A DNA stretch of 64,000 nt. Source: JAKANT01 sp035502095 (GTDB taxonomy: Bacteria > Pseudomonadota > Gammaproteobacteria > Burkholderiales > Burkholderiaceae_F). The stretch spans positions 62,001-126,000 of the forward strand of contig DATJUX010000028.1 of the NCBI GenBank assembly GCA_035502095.1, read 5' to 3'. This document shows positions 1 to 8,734 of this stretch, piece after piece (within the stretch, counting starts at the first letter, position 1; the number at the start of each line of letters is the position of its first letter). A model generated the notes under the pieces. The model had not been told where the DNA came from. It saw only the letters and a program-made list of their open reading frames with translations, and made no database searches. The position numbers and the translations under genes are program-made.

Positions 1-30
1 AAGCGCGCCGAGCGCTACTACAAAGTCTGA
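1..30 (+). CDS. 3' end of an upstream gene (partial)
   Basis: Nine codons in frame 1 followed by TGA at 28-30 read as the C-terminus KRAERYYKV. The next gene starts only 14 bases downstream on the same strand. In sugar ABC operons the gene before the two permeases is usually the periplasmic binding protein, so that is the most likely identity, but nine residues cannot confirm it. Confidence 0.45.
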   Translation, partial: KRAERYYKV

Positions 31-44
31 TGCGGTAACGCAGG

Positions 45-959
45 ATGGCCGCGCCGGGAGCGCTCGCGAGAGCGCTCGACAACCGTAACGTCCTCGGGCT
101 CCTGTTCATGGTGCCCGCGGCGTTGCTGTTGCTGGTGTTTCTGACCTATCCGCTGCTGCTTGGCACGTATCTCGGTTTCACCGATGCCAAGATCGGCCGG
201 CCCGGCAAATGGATCGGCCTCGAGAACTTCGAATTCCTGTTCGGTGACGACGTGGCGCAGCTTTCGCTTTTCAACACGTTCTTCTACACAGTGGTCGCCA
301 GCGTGTTCAAGTTCGTGCTCGGCCTGTGGCTGGCGCTGCTCCTGAACAAGCACCTGCCGTTCAAGGCGTTGCTGCGTGCGATCGTCCTGCTGCCGTACAT
401 CGTCCCGACGGCGTTGAGCGCCATCGCGTTCTGGTGGATCTACGACTCGCAGTTCTCCATCATCAGCTGGGCGCTCGAGCGGCTCGGCCTGATCGACCGC
501 TACGTCGACTTCCTCGGCGACCCGTGGCTGGCGCGCTTCTCGACGATCGTGGCCAACATCTGGCGCGGCGTGCCGTTCGTCGCCATCTGCCTGCTGGCCG
601 GCCTGCAGACGATCTCGCCCTCGTACTACGAAGCGGCGAGCCTGGACGGCGCCGGCCCCTGGCAGCAGTTCCGCTACGTGACGCTGCCGCTGCTGACCCC
701 GATCATCGCCGTGGTGATGACGTTCTCGGTGCTGTTCACATTCACCGACTTCCAGCTCATCTACGTGCTGACGCGCGGCGGCCCGGTGAACGCGACGCAC
801 CTGATGGCGACACTCAGTTTCCAGCGCGCGATCTCCGGCGGCGCCCTCGGCGAGGGCGCGGCCCTTGCCACTTCGATGGTGCCGTTCTTGCTCGCCGCGA
901 TCCTGTTCTCGTACTTCGGGCTGCAGCGCCGCGCGTGGCAGCAGGGCGGCAGGGACTGA
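45..959 (+). CDS. carbohydrate ABC transporter permease (MalF/UgpA type)
   Basis: This 304-residue inner-membrane protein is one half of the channel of a sugar-type ABC importer. An N-terminal membrane segment lies near residues 15-40 and further hydrophobic helices follow. The cytoplasmic EAA loop is visible as YEAASLDGAGPWQQFRYVTLP near residues 195-215; this is the site that docks on the ATPase. The ATG at 45 follows the preceding stop by 14 bases, and the stop abuts the ATG of the second permease, so the two are translationally coupled. The substrate cannot be read from the sequence; sugars, glycerol-3-phosphate or polyols are typical for the family. The binding protein and ATPase would lie to the left of the window. 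Confidence 0.88.
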   Translation: MAAPGALARALDNRNVLGLLFMVPAALLLLVFLTYPLLLGTYLGFTDAKIGRPGKWIGLENFEFLFGDDVAQLSLFNTFFYTVVASVFKFVLGLWLALLLNKHLPFKALLRAIVLLPYIVPTALSAIAFWWIYDSQFSIISWALERLGLIDRYVDFLGDPWLARFSTIVANIWRGVPFVAICLLAGLQTISPSYYEAASLDGAGPWQQFRYVTLPLLTPIIAVVMTFSVLFTFTDFQLIYVLTRGGPVNATHLMATLSFQRAISGGALGEGAALATSMVPFLLAAILFSYFGLQRRAWQQGGRD

Positions 960-1847
960 ATGAGCAGCGTCGTCACGTCCGGGCAGGCGGTCGACACGCA
1001 GGGCATGAACTACCTGATGTCGCTGCCGCGGCGCGTGGTCACCATCTACCTGCCGCTGGCGGCATTCCTGTTCGTGCTGCTGTTCCCGTTCTACTGGATG
1101 GTCGTCACCACGTTCAAGCCGGACGAGGAGCTGCTGTCGCACACCGGCAATCCGTTTTGGGTGCACAACCCGACCCTTGCGCACATCAAGAAGCTGTTGT
1201 TCGAGACGTCCTATCCGGAATGGCTGTGGAACACCATGCTCGTGGCCGTGGTGTCCACGTTCCTGTCGCTTGCCTGCAGCGTGCTTGCCGCATACTCGAT
1301 CGAGCGGCTGCGCTTCACCGGGTCGCGTTACGTCGGCATGGCGATCTTCCTCGCCTACCTGGTGCCGCCTTCGATCCTGTTCATCCCGCTGGCGACGATG
1401 GTCTACAAGCTCGGCCTGTTCGACACGCGGTTGGCGCTGATCCTGACCTACCCGACCTTCCTGATCCCGTTCTGCACCTGGCTCCTGATGGGGTACTTCC
1501 GCTCGATCCCGTTCGAACTGGAGGAGTGCGCTCTGATCGACGGCGCCAGCCGCTGGCAGATCCTGGTCAGGATCGTGCTGCCGCTCGCGGTGCCGGGGTT
1601 GATCTCGGCCGGCATCTTCGCCTTCACGCTGTCGTGGAACGAGTTCATCTATGCCTTGACGTTCGTGTCCTCGTCCGAGTTCAAGACGGTGCCGGTCGCG
1701 GTCGTCACGGAACTCGTCGAAGGCGACATCTATCACTGGGGCTCGCTGATGGCGGGCGCACTGTTCGGCTCCCTGCCGGTGGCGATCCTCTACTCGTTTT
1801 TCGTCGAATACTACGTGGCGGGAATGACGGGCGCGGTAAAGGAGTAG
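960..1847 (+). CDS. carbohydrate ABC transporter permease (MalG/UgpE type)
   Basis: This 295-residue partner of the preceding permease begins at an ATG that directly follows the upstream TGA. A membrane segment around residues 25-45 ends in the FPFYWMVVTTFK signature that is characteristic of the MalG half. The EAA-like loop appears late as EECALIDGASRWQILVRIVLP. An internal ATG at 1005 would remove 15 polar residues and is an alternative start. The two permeases are expected to form a heterodimer in the inner membrane. No ATPase gene follows; the next gene is on the other strand, so the operon ends here. Confidence 0.88.
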   Translation: MSSVVTSGQAVDTQGMNYLMSLPRRVVTIYLPLAAFLFVLLFPFYWMVVTTFKPDEELLSHTGNPFWVHNPTLAHIKKLLFETSYPEWLWNTMLVAVVSTFLSLACSVLAAYSIERLRFTGSRYVGMAIFLAYLVPPSILFIPLATMVYKLGLFDTRLALILTYPTFLIPFCTWLLMGYFRSIPFELEECALIDGASRWQILVRIVLPLAVPGLISAGIFAFTLSWNEFIYALTFVSSSEFKTVPVAVVTELVEGDIYHWGSLMAGALFGSLPVAILYSFFVEYYVAGMTGAVKE

Positions 1848-1871
1848 AACCCGGTCGCCGGCGGGCTGCCG

Positions 1872-2651
1872 TTATTCCTCGAGCTCGGCCTTGGCGAGCT
1901 CGACGTCGAGCTTCTCCATCGCGTCGCGCGCCTCGCACGCGGCCGCCTCTTCGTACAGCTTCTCGGCCTTCGCGAGTGCCTTCTTTCCTTCCAGCATCAC
2001 GAGACCGTTGGCGTATTCAATGCGGGCGATCGCCGAGCCTGGGTTGAGCTTGAGCGCCGCCTCGAAGTGCCTCAAGCCGAGGTCCTTCTTCGCGCCGTAG
2101 GTGACGCCGCCGATCAGCGCGCCGACCTTGTCGATGATCTCGGCATGGTAGGACCCCAAGGCGGTGTTGGCGTCGGCGTGCTTTGGCGCAAGCTTGAGCG
2201 TCGTGTCGAGCGCGTTCTTCACCTGCGAGCCGATGCCCTGCGCGAGCGCCTTGGCGACCGAAATGCCCTGGCTGTAGCGGCCCAGCGCATAAGCCTGCCA
2301 GTAGAACGCATTGGCGCTCTTGGGATCCTGCTTCTGCTGCGTCAGCGCGCGTCCGGCGACCTCCTGCAGGAGCGCGAGCTTCCGTTTCTCGTCCTCCTCC
2401 AGGTAGTTGGCGTAGATCGCCTGCGCCTTGTTGGCCGCCGTCACGCCCGCGCCCCCGGCCTTCATGCCGAGCTCGTCCGCGCGCTGGAACTCGCCGGCGT
2501 GAAACGCGATCCAGGCTTCCACGACCGCGTCGTCCTTGGGCCATGGTTCCGCGTCGCCCTTGTGCAGGCTGTCCCACGCTTTCTTCAGCGCGGCCGGCGT
2601 GTAGATGAACTTCTTGTCGGGATACGGAAACTTCGCCCAGTTCCTGGCCAT
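1872..2651 (-). CDS. TPR-like repeat protein of unknown function
   Basis: This is a 259-residue soluble protein rich in Ala, Lys and Glu, with no signal peptide or membrane helix. The C-terminal half has degenerate tetratricopeptide-like helices, for example the stretches around ALDTTLKLAPKHADANTALG and HFEAALKLNPGSAIARIEYA, so it probably acts as a protein-protein scaffold. The ATG at 2651 has a GAGAGG ribosome site 8-13 bases upstream. It lies 33 bases downstream of the TetR regulator on the same strand and may be cotranscribed with it. I do not recognise a specific function. Confidence 0.7.
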   Translation of the reverse strand: MARNWAKFPYPDKKFIYTPAALKKAWDSLHKGDAEPWPKDDAVVEAWIAFHAGEFQRADELGMKAGGAGVTAANKAQAIYANYLEEDEKRKLALLQEVAGRALTQQKQDPKSANAFYWQAYALGRYSQGISVAKALAQGIGSQVKNALDTTLKLAPKHADANTALGSYHAEIIDKVGALIGGVTYGAKKDLGLRHFEAALKLNPGSAIARIEYANGLVMLEGKKALAKAEKLYEEAAACEARDAMEKLDVELAKAELEE

Positions 2652-2684
2652 GGTCGATCCTCTCCGCGCTCCGTTGCCGCGTTC

Positions 2685-3356
2685 TCACTGATTGGTCGTA
2701 TACGCGCCGGCGAGGCGCTCGAAGAGCAGTCGCGCCGGCCCGGTGAGGTAGGGCGCCAGCAGCACCATCACCTGATAACAACCGCGCGAGACCGCCTGCG
2801 AAACATATTCCGGATCGCTGAACCGGCGCGGGTTGAGCACGTATTCGTAGGACAGCCAGTAGGTCGCCACGACGACCATGTTGGTGGCGAGCGCGTCGAT
2901 CTCGGCGCGGCTCGCCTGCAATGCGCCCTGGCGATTGAGACCGTCGGCGAGCCAGTGCGCCACCTTGACCTTCTGCGCGAGCAGCGCCTTGAAGCGCAGT
3001 TCGAACGTGCGGTTGTTGATGAGCAGATTGCTCAGGTCGCGGTAGAAGAAGCGGTACTTCCAGATCAGTTCGAACAGCAGGTGCAGGAAAAGCCACGCGT
3101 CCTCGACGTTCGGCAGGCGCGCATCGGTCGAGGCGGGAATCGTCAGCAGCTTGTCGATCTCCCGCTCGAACTGCTGGAACACGTGGTTGATGATGTCTTC
3201 CTTGTTCTTGAAATGGTAGTAGAGGTTGCCGGGAGAGATGTTCATCTCTTCGGCGATGATCGTGGTGTTCACGTTCGGTTCGCCGAATTCGTTGCAGAGG
3301 CGGAGCGCAAGCTCGAGGATCCGTTCCCGCGTGCGGCGCGGCGGCTTGCGTTGCAT
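2685..3356 (-). CDS. TetR/AcrR family transcriptional regulator
   Basis: This 223-residue repressor-type protein has an N-terminal helix-turn-helix at about residues 10-55, including NTTIIAEEMNISPGNLYYHF, the classic TetR recognition helix. The C-terminal part is helical and more variable, as expected for ligand binding and dimerisation. The frame stays open upstream to 3743, but residue 1 is placed at the ATG at 3356 because MQRKPPRRTRERILELAL is a typical TetR N-terminus and the upstream part overlaps the phasin gene. It lies between a phasin and a TPR protein, with a fatty acyl-CoA reductase beyond, so control of storage-lipid genes is plausible; no operator was identified. Confidence 0.88.
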   Translation of the reverse strand: MQRKPPRRTRERILELALRLCNEFGEPNVNTTIIAEEMNISPGNLYYHFKNKEDIINHVFQQFEREIDKLLTIPASTDARLPNVEDAWLFLHLLFELIWKYRFFYRDLSNLLINNRTFELRFKALLAQKVKVAHWLADGLNRQGALQASRAEIDALATNMVVVATYWLSYEYVLNPRRFSDPEYVSQAVSRGCYQVMVLLAPYLTGPARLLFERLAGAYTTNQ

Positions 3357-3500
3357 GGCGCTCTCGCTATCGACGATCGGCGCGAGGCGCCGCCGTCCGT
3401 CTCCCAGGCTCCGCTCGTGCGGGAGGGAGGGGGAAGGGGGCGTGACGCGCGCCCTCGAGATGTTGTCGTTTTCCGTTCGGGCAGGATACCTCAGGGCCAA

Positions 3501-3539
3501 GAAACAAACTGCCCTGAGCGCTTGCGCGTTCAGGGCAGT
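3501..3539 (-). terminator. Rho-independent terminator of the phasin gene
   Basis: The arms ACTGCCCTGA (3508-3517) and TCAGGGCAGT (3530-3539) are perfectly complementary. The stem continues inward through four more pairs (one G-U) to a 4-base loop. Read on the minus strand, the hairpin is followed by TTTGTTTC (complement of 3501-3508). It lies 18 bases past the phasin stop. On the plus strand there is no T tract, so it works in one direction only. It separates the phasin from the TetR gene. Confidence 0.85.
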
Positions 3540-3556
3540 CGGTCGAGCGAGCGGTT

Positions 3557-4015
3557 TCAGGCGGCAGCGGCCTTGGACTTCCTCGTGCGGGGCTTCGCGG
3601 GCTTGCCGGACAGGCGGGACACTTGGGCGGTTAACTCCTCGACGCGCTTGGTGAGGGTCGCGATGTCCTTGCGGGTCGGGACCCCGAGGCGGGCCAGCGC
3701 GCGGTCGACGCGTTCTTCGAACACAGTTTCCAGCTTGTCCCACGTTCCGTTGGCCTGCTTCTGGAACTCGCCCGCGACCTTCGCGACGCGGCCCCCGATC
3801 TCGCCGATGCGGTCTTCCGTCATGCGCACGGTGCGCTTCTGGATCGAGGTGCCTTCCTTGACCAGCGCATGGAAGACCTTCTGGCCTTCCTCCTGCGTCT
3901 TCGCGAACGCGCCCAGGCCGGCCAGCCAGATCTGCTGCGCCGATTCCTTGATCGCCGCGGCGAGCTGATTGTCCTTGCCGGCGCCTTCGGCCAGCGCCTT
4001 GAGCTTCTTGACCAT
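3557..4015 (-). CDS. phasin / polyhydroxyalkanoate granule-associated protein
   Basis: This 152-residue protein matches the PHA granule-associated phasin family (PhaF/PhaI type). Near the N-terminus is IWLAGLGAFAKTQEEGQKVF, the most conserved stretch of the family. A long amphipathic helix follows, then a predicted coiled coil (KDIATLTKRVEELTAQVSRL) and a short Lys/Ala-rich tail resembling a reduced PhaF DNA-binding tail. It would coat polyester granules in the cytoplasm. The ATG at 4015 has an AAGGAG ribosome site five bases upstream. A strong terminator follows the stop, so it is probably monocistronic. Confidence 0.85.
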   Translation of the reverse strand: MVKKLKALAEGAGKDNQLAAAIKESAQQIWLAGLGAFAKTQEEGQKVFHALVKEGTSIQKRTVRMTEDRIGEIGGRVAKVAGEFQKQANGTWDKLETVFEERVDRALARLGVPTRKDIATLTKRVEELTAQVSRLSGKPAKPRTRKSKAAAA

Positions 4016-4177
4016 GATGGCTCCTTTCCGAGTCCTCGTTGACCTGCGCGAGGCAGTCTAGGCAGGCGCCATAGAGGAGGCCACCTAAACGGCGCGTTTT
4101 CGCGACCCGTGGAGGGGCGTGGTTAGAATCGGCCGCGGGTCGAGCAACAAGAACACGCTGGGCGACGAGGAGGCGGC

Positions 4178-6190
4178 ATGCAATATTTCGTGACGGGCGC
4201 GTCGGGCTTCATCGGTAGGCGGCTGGTGCGCAAGCTGCTCGCGCGGCGCGGAGCCGTGGTGCACTTCCTGGTCCGCGCCAGCAGTCGCGACAAGATCCCG
4301 GCGTTGCTCGAATACTGGGGCGTCGATGAACGGCGGGCGATCCCGGTGGTCGGAGACCTGACGCAGCCGCTGCTTGGCCTGTCGAAGGCCCAGGTCAAGG
4401 CGCTGGCGGGCAACATCGATCATTTCTTCCATCTGGCGGCGATCTACGACCTGAAGGCCGACGCCGAGAGCCAGACGATCGCCAACGTGGAGGGGACGCG
4501 CAATGCGGTGGCGCTGGCGAAGGAGATCAGGCCGGGGTGCTTCCAGCATGTGAGCTCGATCGCGGCCGCAGGGATGTACGAGGGCGTCTTCCGCGAGGAC
4601 ATGTTCGACCAGGCCGAGGGCCTCGACCACCCCTACTTCAGCACCAAGCACGAGTCCGAGAAGATCGTCCGCAGGGAGACGAAGGGCGCGTGGCGCGTTT
4701 ACCGCCCCGGCATCGTCGTGGGCGACAGCAAGACGGGCGAGATCGACAAGATCGACGGCCCTTATTACTACTTCAAGCTGATCCAGCGCATGCGGCAACT
4801 GCTGCCGCCGTGGATGCCGACGATCGGCATTGAAGGCGGCCGCATCAACATCGTGCCGGTGGATTTCGTGGTCGATGCGATCAGCCACATCGCGCACAAG
4901 CCTGATCTCGACGGCAAGACATTCCACCTCGTCGATCCGACGCCGTATCGGGTCGGTGACGTGCTGAACATCTTCGCCAAGGCCGCGCATGCGCCGCCGT
5001 TCGCGATGCGCGTCAATGCCGCACTGTTCGGCTTCATCCCCGGCAGCGTGAAGAAGAGCCTGCTCGCCCTGACTCCGGTGCGCCGCATCCGCACCGCGGT
5101 GATGAAGGATCTCGGGCTGCCGGAGGACATCCTGCAGTTCGTCAACTACCCGACCCGGTTCGACGCGCGCGATGCGACCGCGGCGCTCAAGGGAACCGGC
5201 ATCGAATGCCCGCGCCTGGAGGACTACGCCTACCGCCTGTGGGACTACTGGGAACGCAACCTCGATCCGGATCTGTTCATCGACCGTACGTTGCGCGGAC
5301 AGGTGCGGGGCAAGGTGGTCGTCGTGACCGGCGGTTCATCGGGGATCGGCCTGGCGGCCGCGCACAAGATCGCGAGCGCTGGCGCGGTCACAGTGATCGT
5401 CGGGCGCGACCAGGGCAAGCTCGCCGCCGCGAGGAAGGAGATCGAAGAGGCGCTCGGCGCCAACCCGAACGGCGGCAAGGTCCTGACCTGTTCCGCCGAC
5501 CTGGCTTCCCTCGAGGGCTGCGACATGCTCGTCGCGTGGCTGGTCGAGCAGTTCGGCGGCGCCGACGTCCTCATCAACAACGCCGGGCGCTCGATACGGC
5601 GCGGCATCGAAGCGAGCTACGACCGCTTCCACGACTTCGAGCGCACGATGCAGCTCAACTATTTCGGCTGCCTGCGCACGACGATGGGCTTGTTGCCGCA
5701 CATGGTGGCCAAACGCAAGGGCCACGTGGTCAACATCAGCTCGATCGGCGTGCTGACCAACGCGCCGCGGTTCTCGGCGTACGTCGCGAGCAAGGCGGCG
5801 CTCGATGCATGGACGCGCTGCGCCGCGAGCGAGTTCATCGATGTCGGCATCACGTTCACCACCATCAACATGCCGCTGGTGCGCACGCCGATGATCGCGC
5901 CCACCAAGATCTACCAGAGCGTGCCGACGCTGGATCCGGAGGAGGCCGCCGACCTGATCGTGCAGGCGATCGTATACAAGCCGGCACGCATCGCGACGCG
6001 GCTCGGCGTATTCGGACAGGTCCTGCACGCGCTTGCGCCGCGCGTCGGGCAGATCGTGATGAACACCACGTTCCGCATGTTCCCGGATTCCGATGCCGCG
6101 CGCGGCAGGGACGAGAAACCGGGCGACAAGCCGAAACCGACGGCCGATCAGATCGCATTCGCGAACCTGATGCATGGCATTCATTTCTGA
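4178..6190 (+). CDS. alcohol-forming fatty acyl-CoA reductase (two-domain SDR)
   Basis: The 670-residue protein joins two reductase modules. Residues 1-370 are an extended SDR / fatty acyl reductase domain with TGASGFIGRRL at 7-17 and a YFSTK catalytic pair at Tyr153/Lys157. Residues 375-670 are a classical SDR with TGGSSGIG near 385-392 and YVASK at Tyr535. Order and length match the Marinobacter FACR (about 660 residues, four-electron reduction of acyl-CoA to alcohol) and mycobacterial AcrA1; long blocks such as SSIGVLTNAPRFSAYV and MPLVRTPMIAPTKIY look nearly identical to the Marinobacter enzyme as I remember it. The predicted product is a fatty alcohol, probably for wax esters. A GAGGAGG site lies just upstream of the ATG. 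No wax ester synthase gene is in the window. Confidence 0.87.
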   Translation: MQYFVTGASGFIGRRLVRKLLARRGAVVHFLVRASSRDKIPALLEYWGVDERRAIPVVGDLTQPLLGLSKAQVKALAGNIDHFFHLAAIYDLKADAESQTIANVEGTRNAVALAKEIRPGCFQHVSSIAAAGMYEGVFREDMFDQAEGLDHPYFSTKHESEKIVRRETKGAWRVYRPGIVVGDSKTGEIDKIDGPYYYFKLIQRMRQLLPPWMPTIGIEGGRINIVPVDFVVDAISHIAHKPDLDGKTFHLVDPTPYRVGDVLNIFAKAAHAPPFAMRVNAALFGFIPGSVKKSLLALTPVRRIRTAVMKDLGLPEDILQFVNYPTRFDARDATAALKGTGIECPRLEDYAYRLWDYWERNLDPDLFIDRTLRGQVRGKVVVVTGGSSGIGLAAAHKIASAGAVTVIVGRDQGKLAAARKEIEEALGANPNGGKVLTCSADLASLEGCDMLVAWLVEQFGGADVLINNAGRSIRRGIEASYDRFHDFERTMQLNYFGCLRTTMGLLPHMVAKRKGHVVNISSIGVLTNAPRFSAYVASKAALDAWTRCAASEFIDVGITFTTINMPLVRTPMIAPTKIYQSVPTLDPEEAADLIVQAIVYKPARIATRLGVFGQVLHALAPRVGQIVMNTTFRMFPDSDAARGRDEKPGDKPKPTADQIAFANLMHGIHF

Positions 6191-6268
6191 GGCTCGCGCA
6201 GGGAGTCCCGTCTCTTGCCCCGCTACCCTTGCGGGAGTAGGGCAAGGCGTGAGGCGCAGACGAAAGCC

Positions 6269-7108
6269 ATGCAGGACCTAGCCCGGCGCTCCAACCTCGT
6301 CGAAGTGCGCGATCTGCACTTCGCGTACGAGGCCCGCCCGGTCCTGCAGGGCCTGACGCTCGACGTGCCGCGCGGCAAGGTGGTCGGCATCCTCGGCGTC
6401 AGCGGATGCGGAAAGTCGACGCTGCTGCGGCTGATCGGCGGCCAGCTGCGCCCCGTCTCCGGCCACGTCGACGTGGCGGGAAGCATCGTGCACCAGCTCG
6501 ACGCCCCCGGACTCTATAGTCTGCGCCGCAGGATGGGCATGATGTTCCAGCAGAGCGGCCTGTTCACCGATTTGTCGGTGTTCGAGAACATCGCGTTCCC
6601 GTACCGGGAGCACACGGACCTGCCGGAGTCGATGATTCGCGACCTCGTGCTGATGAAGCTCCAGGCGGTCGGATTGCGCGGTGCGTGGCGCCTGCAACCG
6701 TCCGAGCTTTCCGGCGGCATGACGCGGCGGGTCGCGCTGGCGCGCGCGATCGCCCTGGATCCGATGCTCGTCATGTACGACGAACCTTTCGCCGGCCTCG
6801 ATCCGATCTCGCTCAACGTCGTCGCCAACCTGATCCGCCGCCTCAACAGCGCGCTCGGCGTCACGTCGATCATCGTCACCTACGACGCGATGGAGGCGCT
6901 CAACACCGCCGATCTCATCTATCTGATGGCCGAGGGTGTCGTCGTGGGCCGCGGCACGCCCGAGGAACTGCGCGCGTCGACCGATCCGTACGTCCATCAG
7001 TTCGTGCACGCCGAGGCCGACGGGCCGGTCGCGTTCCGCTATCCCGCCAGGCCCTACGCGGCGGACCTGGGTCTGGCGGCAGGCGACGCGCGGGACCGCC
7101 TCTCCTGA
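6269..7108 (+). CDS. ABC transporter ATP-binding protein, MlaF-like
   Basis: This 279-residue ATPase has Walker A GVSGCGKST at 43-51, a Q-loop at MMFQQSGLF, the signature LSGGM near 150 and Walker B with Asp171-Glu172. The C-terminal DPYVHQFVHAEADGPVAFRYP resembles the tail of MlaF, the cytoplasmic ATPase of the phospholipid-trafficking MlaFEDB complex. The ATG at 6269 is preferred; the open frame to 6215 gives an Arg-rich non-family extension. No mlaE, mlaD or mlaB partner is adjacent; an MFS gene follows after 15 bases. The H-loop, normally Thr-His-Asp, reads Thr-Tyr205-Asp, so normal ATP hydrolysis is in doubt. Another retained-lipid ABC ATPase is possible. Confidence 0.8.
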   Translation: MQDLARRSNLVEVRDLHFAYEARPVLQGLTLDVPRGKVVGILGVSGCGKSTLLRLIGGQLRPVSGHVDVAGSIVHQLDAPGLYSLRRRMGMMFQQSGLFTDLSVFENIAFPYREHTDLPESMIRDLVLMKLQAVGLRGAWRLQPSELSGGMTRRVALARAIALDPMLVMYDEPFAGLDPISLNVVANLIRRLNSALGVTSIIVTYDAMEALNTADLIYLMAEGVVVGRGTPEELRASTDPYVHQFVHAEADGPVAFRYPARPYAADLGLAAGDARDRLS

Positions 7109-7123
7109 CCGGGGTCGCGCGCG

Positions 7124-8734
7124 ATGTCCGAGGCAGCCGTCTCCGAGCGCGTGAAAAGGACGTCGTCGACGCTGGAGGTGCTGCGGCGGCCCGTGTTCAG
7201 GACGCTGTGGCTGACTTGGTGTGCGGCGAACCTGAGCATGTGGATGAACGACGTCGCCGCCGCGTGGCTGATGACGACGCTCACCACGTCGCCGGTGCTG
7301 GTGGCGCTCGTGCAGTCGGCTTCTTCGCTACCGGTCTTCCTGCTCGGACTGCCGAGCGGCGCGCTGGCCGACATCGTCAACCGGCGCCACCTGCTGATCG
7401 CAACCCAGTTCTGGGTCGCGACGACGGCGATCGTGCTCTGCCTCGTGTTGTTCGCCGGCGGGATGAACGCTCCGCTGCTGCTGGTGCTGACCTTCGCCAA
7501 TGGAATCGGGCTCGCGATGCGCTGGCCGGTCTATTCGGCCATCGTCCCGCAGCTGGTGCCGCGCGAGGATCTCTCGACGGCCATCGCCCTGAACGGGGTG
7601 GCGATGAACTCCTCGCGCGTCATAGGCCCGGTGCTGGCGGGTGCGTTGATCGCCGCCTTCGGCAGCCAGTACGTGTTCCTGTTGAACGCCGTGCTTTCCC
7701 TGACTGCGGGCCTCGTGATCCTGCGTTGGCGCTCGGAGGAGAAGGTGAGCATGCTCCCCGGCGAGCGCTTCGTGGGGGCGATGCGGGTCGGCTTCCAGTA
7801 CGTGGCGCAATCCAGGTCGATTCGCTCGGTGCTGGTGCGCGTCGCCGTATTCTTCCTGCAGTCCACGGCGCTGCTCGCCTTGCTGCCCCTGGTCGCCAAG
7901 CACATGCCGAGCGGCGGCGCGTGGGCCTACACGGTGCTGCTCGCTTCATTGGGTCTGGGCGCCGTGATTGCCGCGCTGTGGCTGCCCCGGCTGCGCGCGA
8001 TGTTGAAGCCCGGCCCGCTGGTGCGCTACGGTTCGATCGTGCAGGCGATCGCGATGGTGTGCGTCGGCTTCGCCCCGAACCCGTGGACGGCGGTGCCGGT
8101 GATGATGATCGCCGGGGCATCGTGGATTTCGGCCGTCAACACGCTCACCGTGTCGTCGCAGATGGCATTGCCCGACTGGGTGCGGGCGCGCGGCATGGCG
8201 ATCTACATGATGACCATGATGGGGTCGGCGTCGCTCAGCGCAGCGTTGTGGGGCCAGGTGGCCGTGCAGATCGACGTGCAGCGGACACTCGTCGCCGCGG
8301 CGCTCACCGGTGTCCTCGCGCTCTTTCTCACCCGCCGCTTGGTTCCGGCGCACGAAGAAGAGGTCGACCTGACCCCCGCGCGCATCCTGGAACCGGTCGC
8401 GGCGTTTCCGATCGAGCATTCCAAGGGACCCGTGATGGTGACGATCGAGTACCAGGTCGATGCCGCGCGCCTGGCCGAGTTCCTGGAAGTGATGTTCGAG
8501 ACGCGGCGCGAGCGGCTGCGCAAGGGCGCCCTGTCGTGGGGTTTGTTCCACGACATCTCCGAACCGAGCCGGTACCTCGAGTATTACCTCGACGACTCGT
8601 GGGCGGATCACCTGCGCCGCTTCGAACGCTTCACCGCGGACGACGCGGCACTGCGCGATCGCCGGCAATCGTTCCACGTCGGCGCCGAAGCACCGCGCGT
8701 CGCGCGCTACGTTGCCGAGTCGATGACGGGCTGA
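7124..8734 (+). CDS. MFS transporter with C-terminal monooxygenase-like domain
   Basis: The 536-residue protein has an N-terminal major facilitator domain (about residues 20-415, some 12 hydrophobic helices) of the EntS-like MFS_3 group. A soluble domain follows at about 430-536, beginning PVMVTIEYQVDAARLAEFLE, which resembles the ferredoxin-like antibiotic biosynthesis monooxygenase (ABM) fold. Family members export small molecules by proton antiport; the substrate is unknown. It starts 15 bases after the MlaF-like ATPase and may be cotranscribed. Its last 28 bases overlap the 3' end of the convergent hydrolase gene. Confidence 0.85.
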   Translation: MSEAAVSERVKRTSSTLEVLRRPVFRTLWLTWCAANLSMWMNDVAAAWLMTTLTTSPVLVALVQSASSLPVFLLGLPSGALADIVNRRHLLIATQFWVATTAIVLCLVLFAGGMNAPLLLVLTFANGIGLAMRWPVYSAIVPQLVPREDLSTAIALNGVAMNSSRVIGPVLAGALIAAFGSQYVFLLNAVLSLTAGLVILRWRSEEKVSMLPGERFVGAMRVGFQYVAQSRSIRSVLVRVAVFFLQSTALLALLPLVAKHMPSGGAWAYTVLLASLGLGAVIAALWLPRLRAMLKPGPLVRYGSIVQAIAMVCVGFAPNPWTAVPVMMIAGASWISAVNTLTVSSQMALPDWVRARGMAIYMMTMMGSASLSAALWGQVAVQIDVQRTLVAAALTGVLALFLTRRLVPAHEEEVDLTPARILEPVAAFPIEHSKGPVMVTIEYQVDAARLAEFLEVMFETRRERLRKGALSWGLFHDISEPSRYLEYYLDDSWADHLRRFERFTADDAALRDRRQSFHVGAEAPRVARYVAESMTG

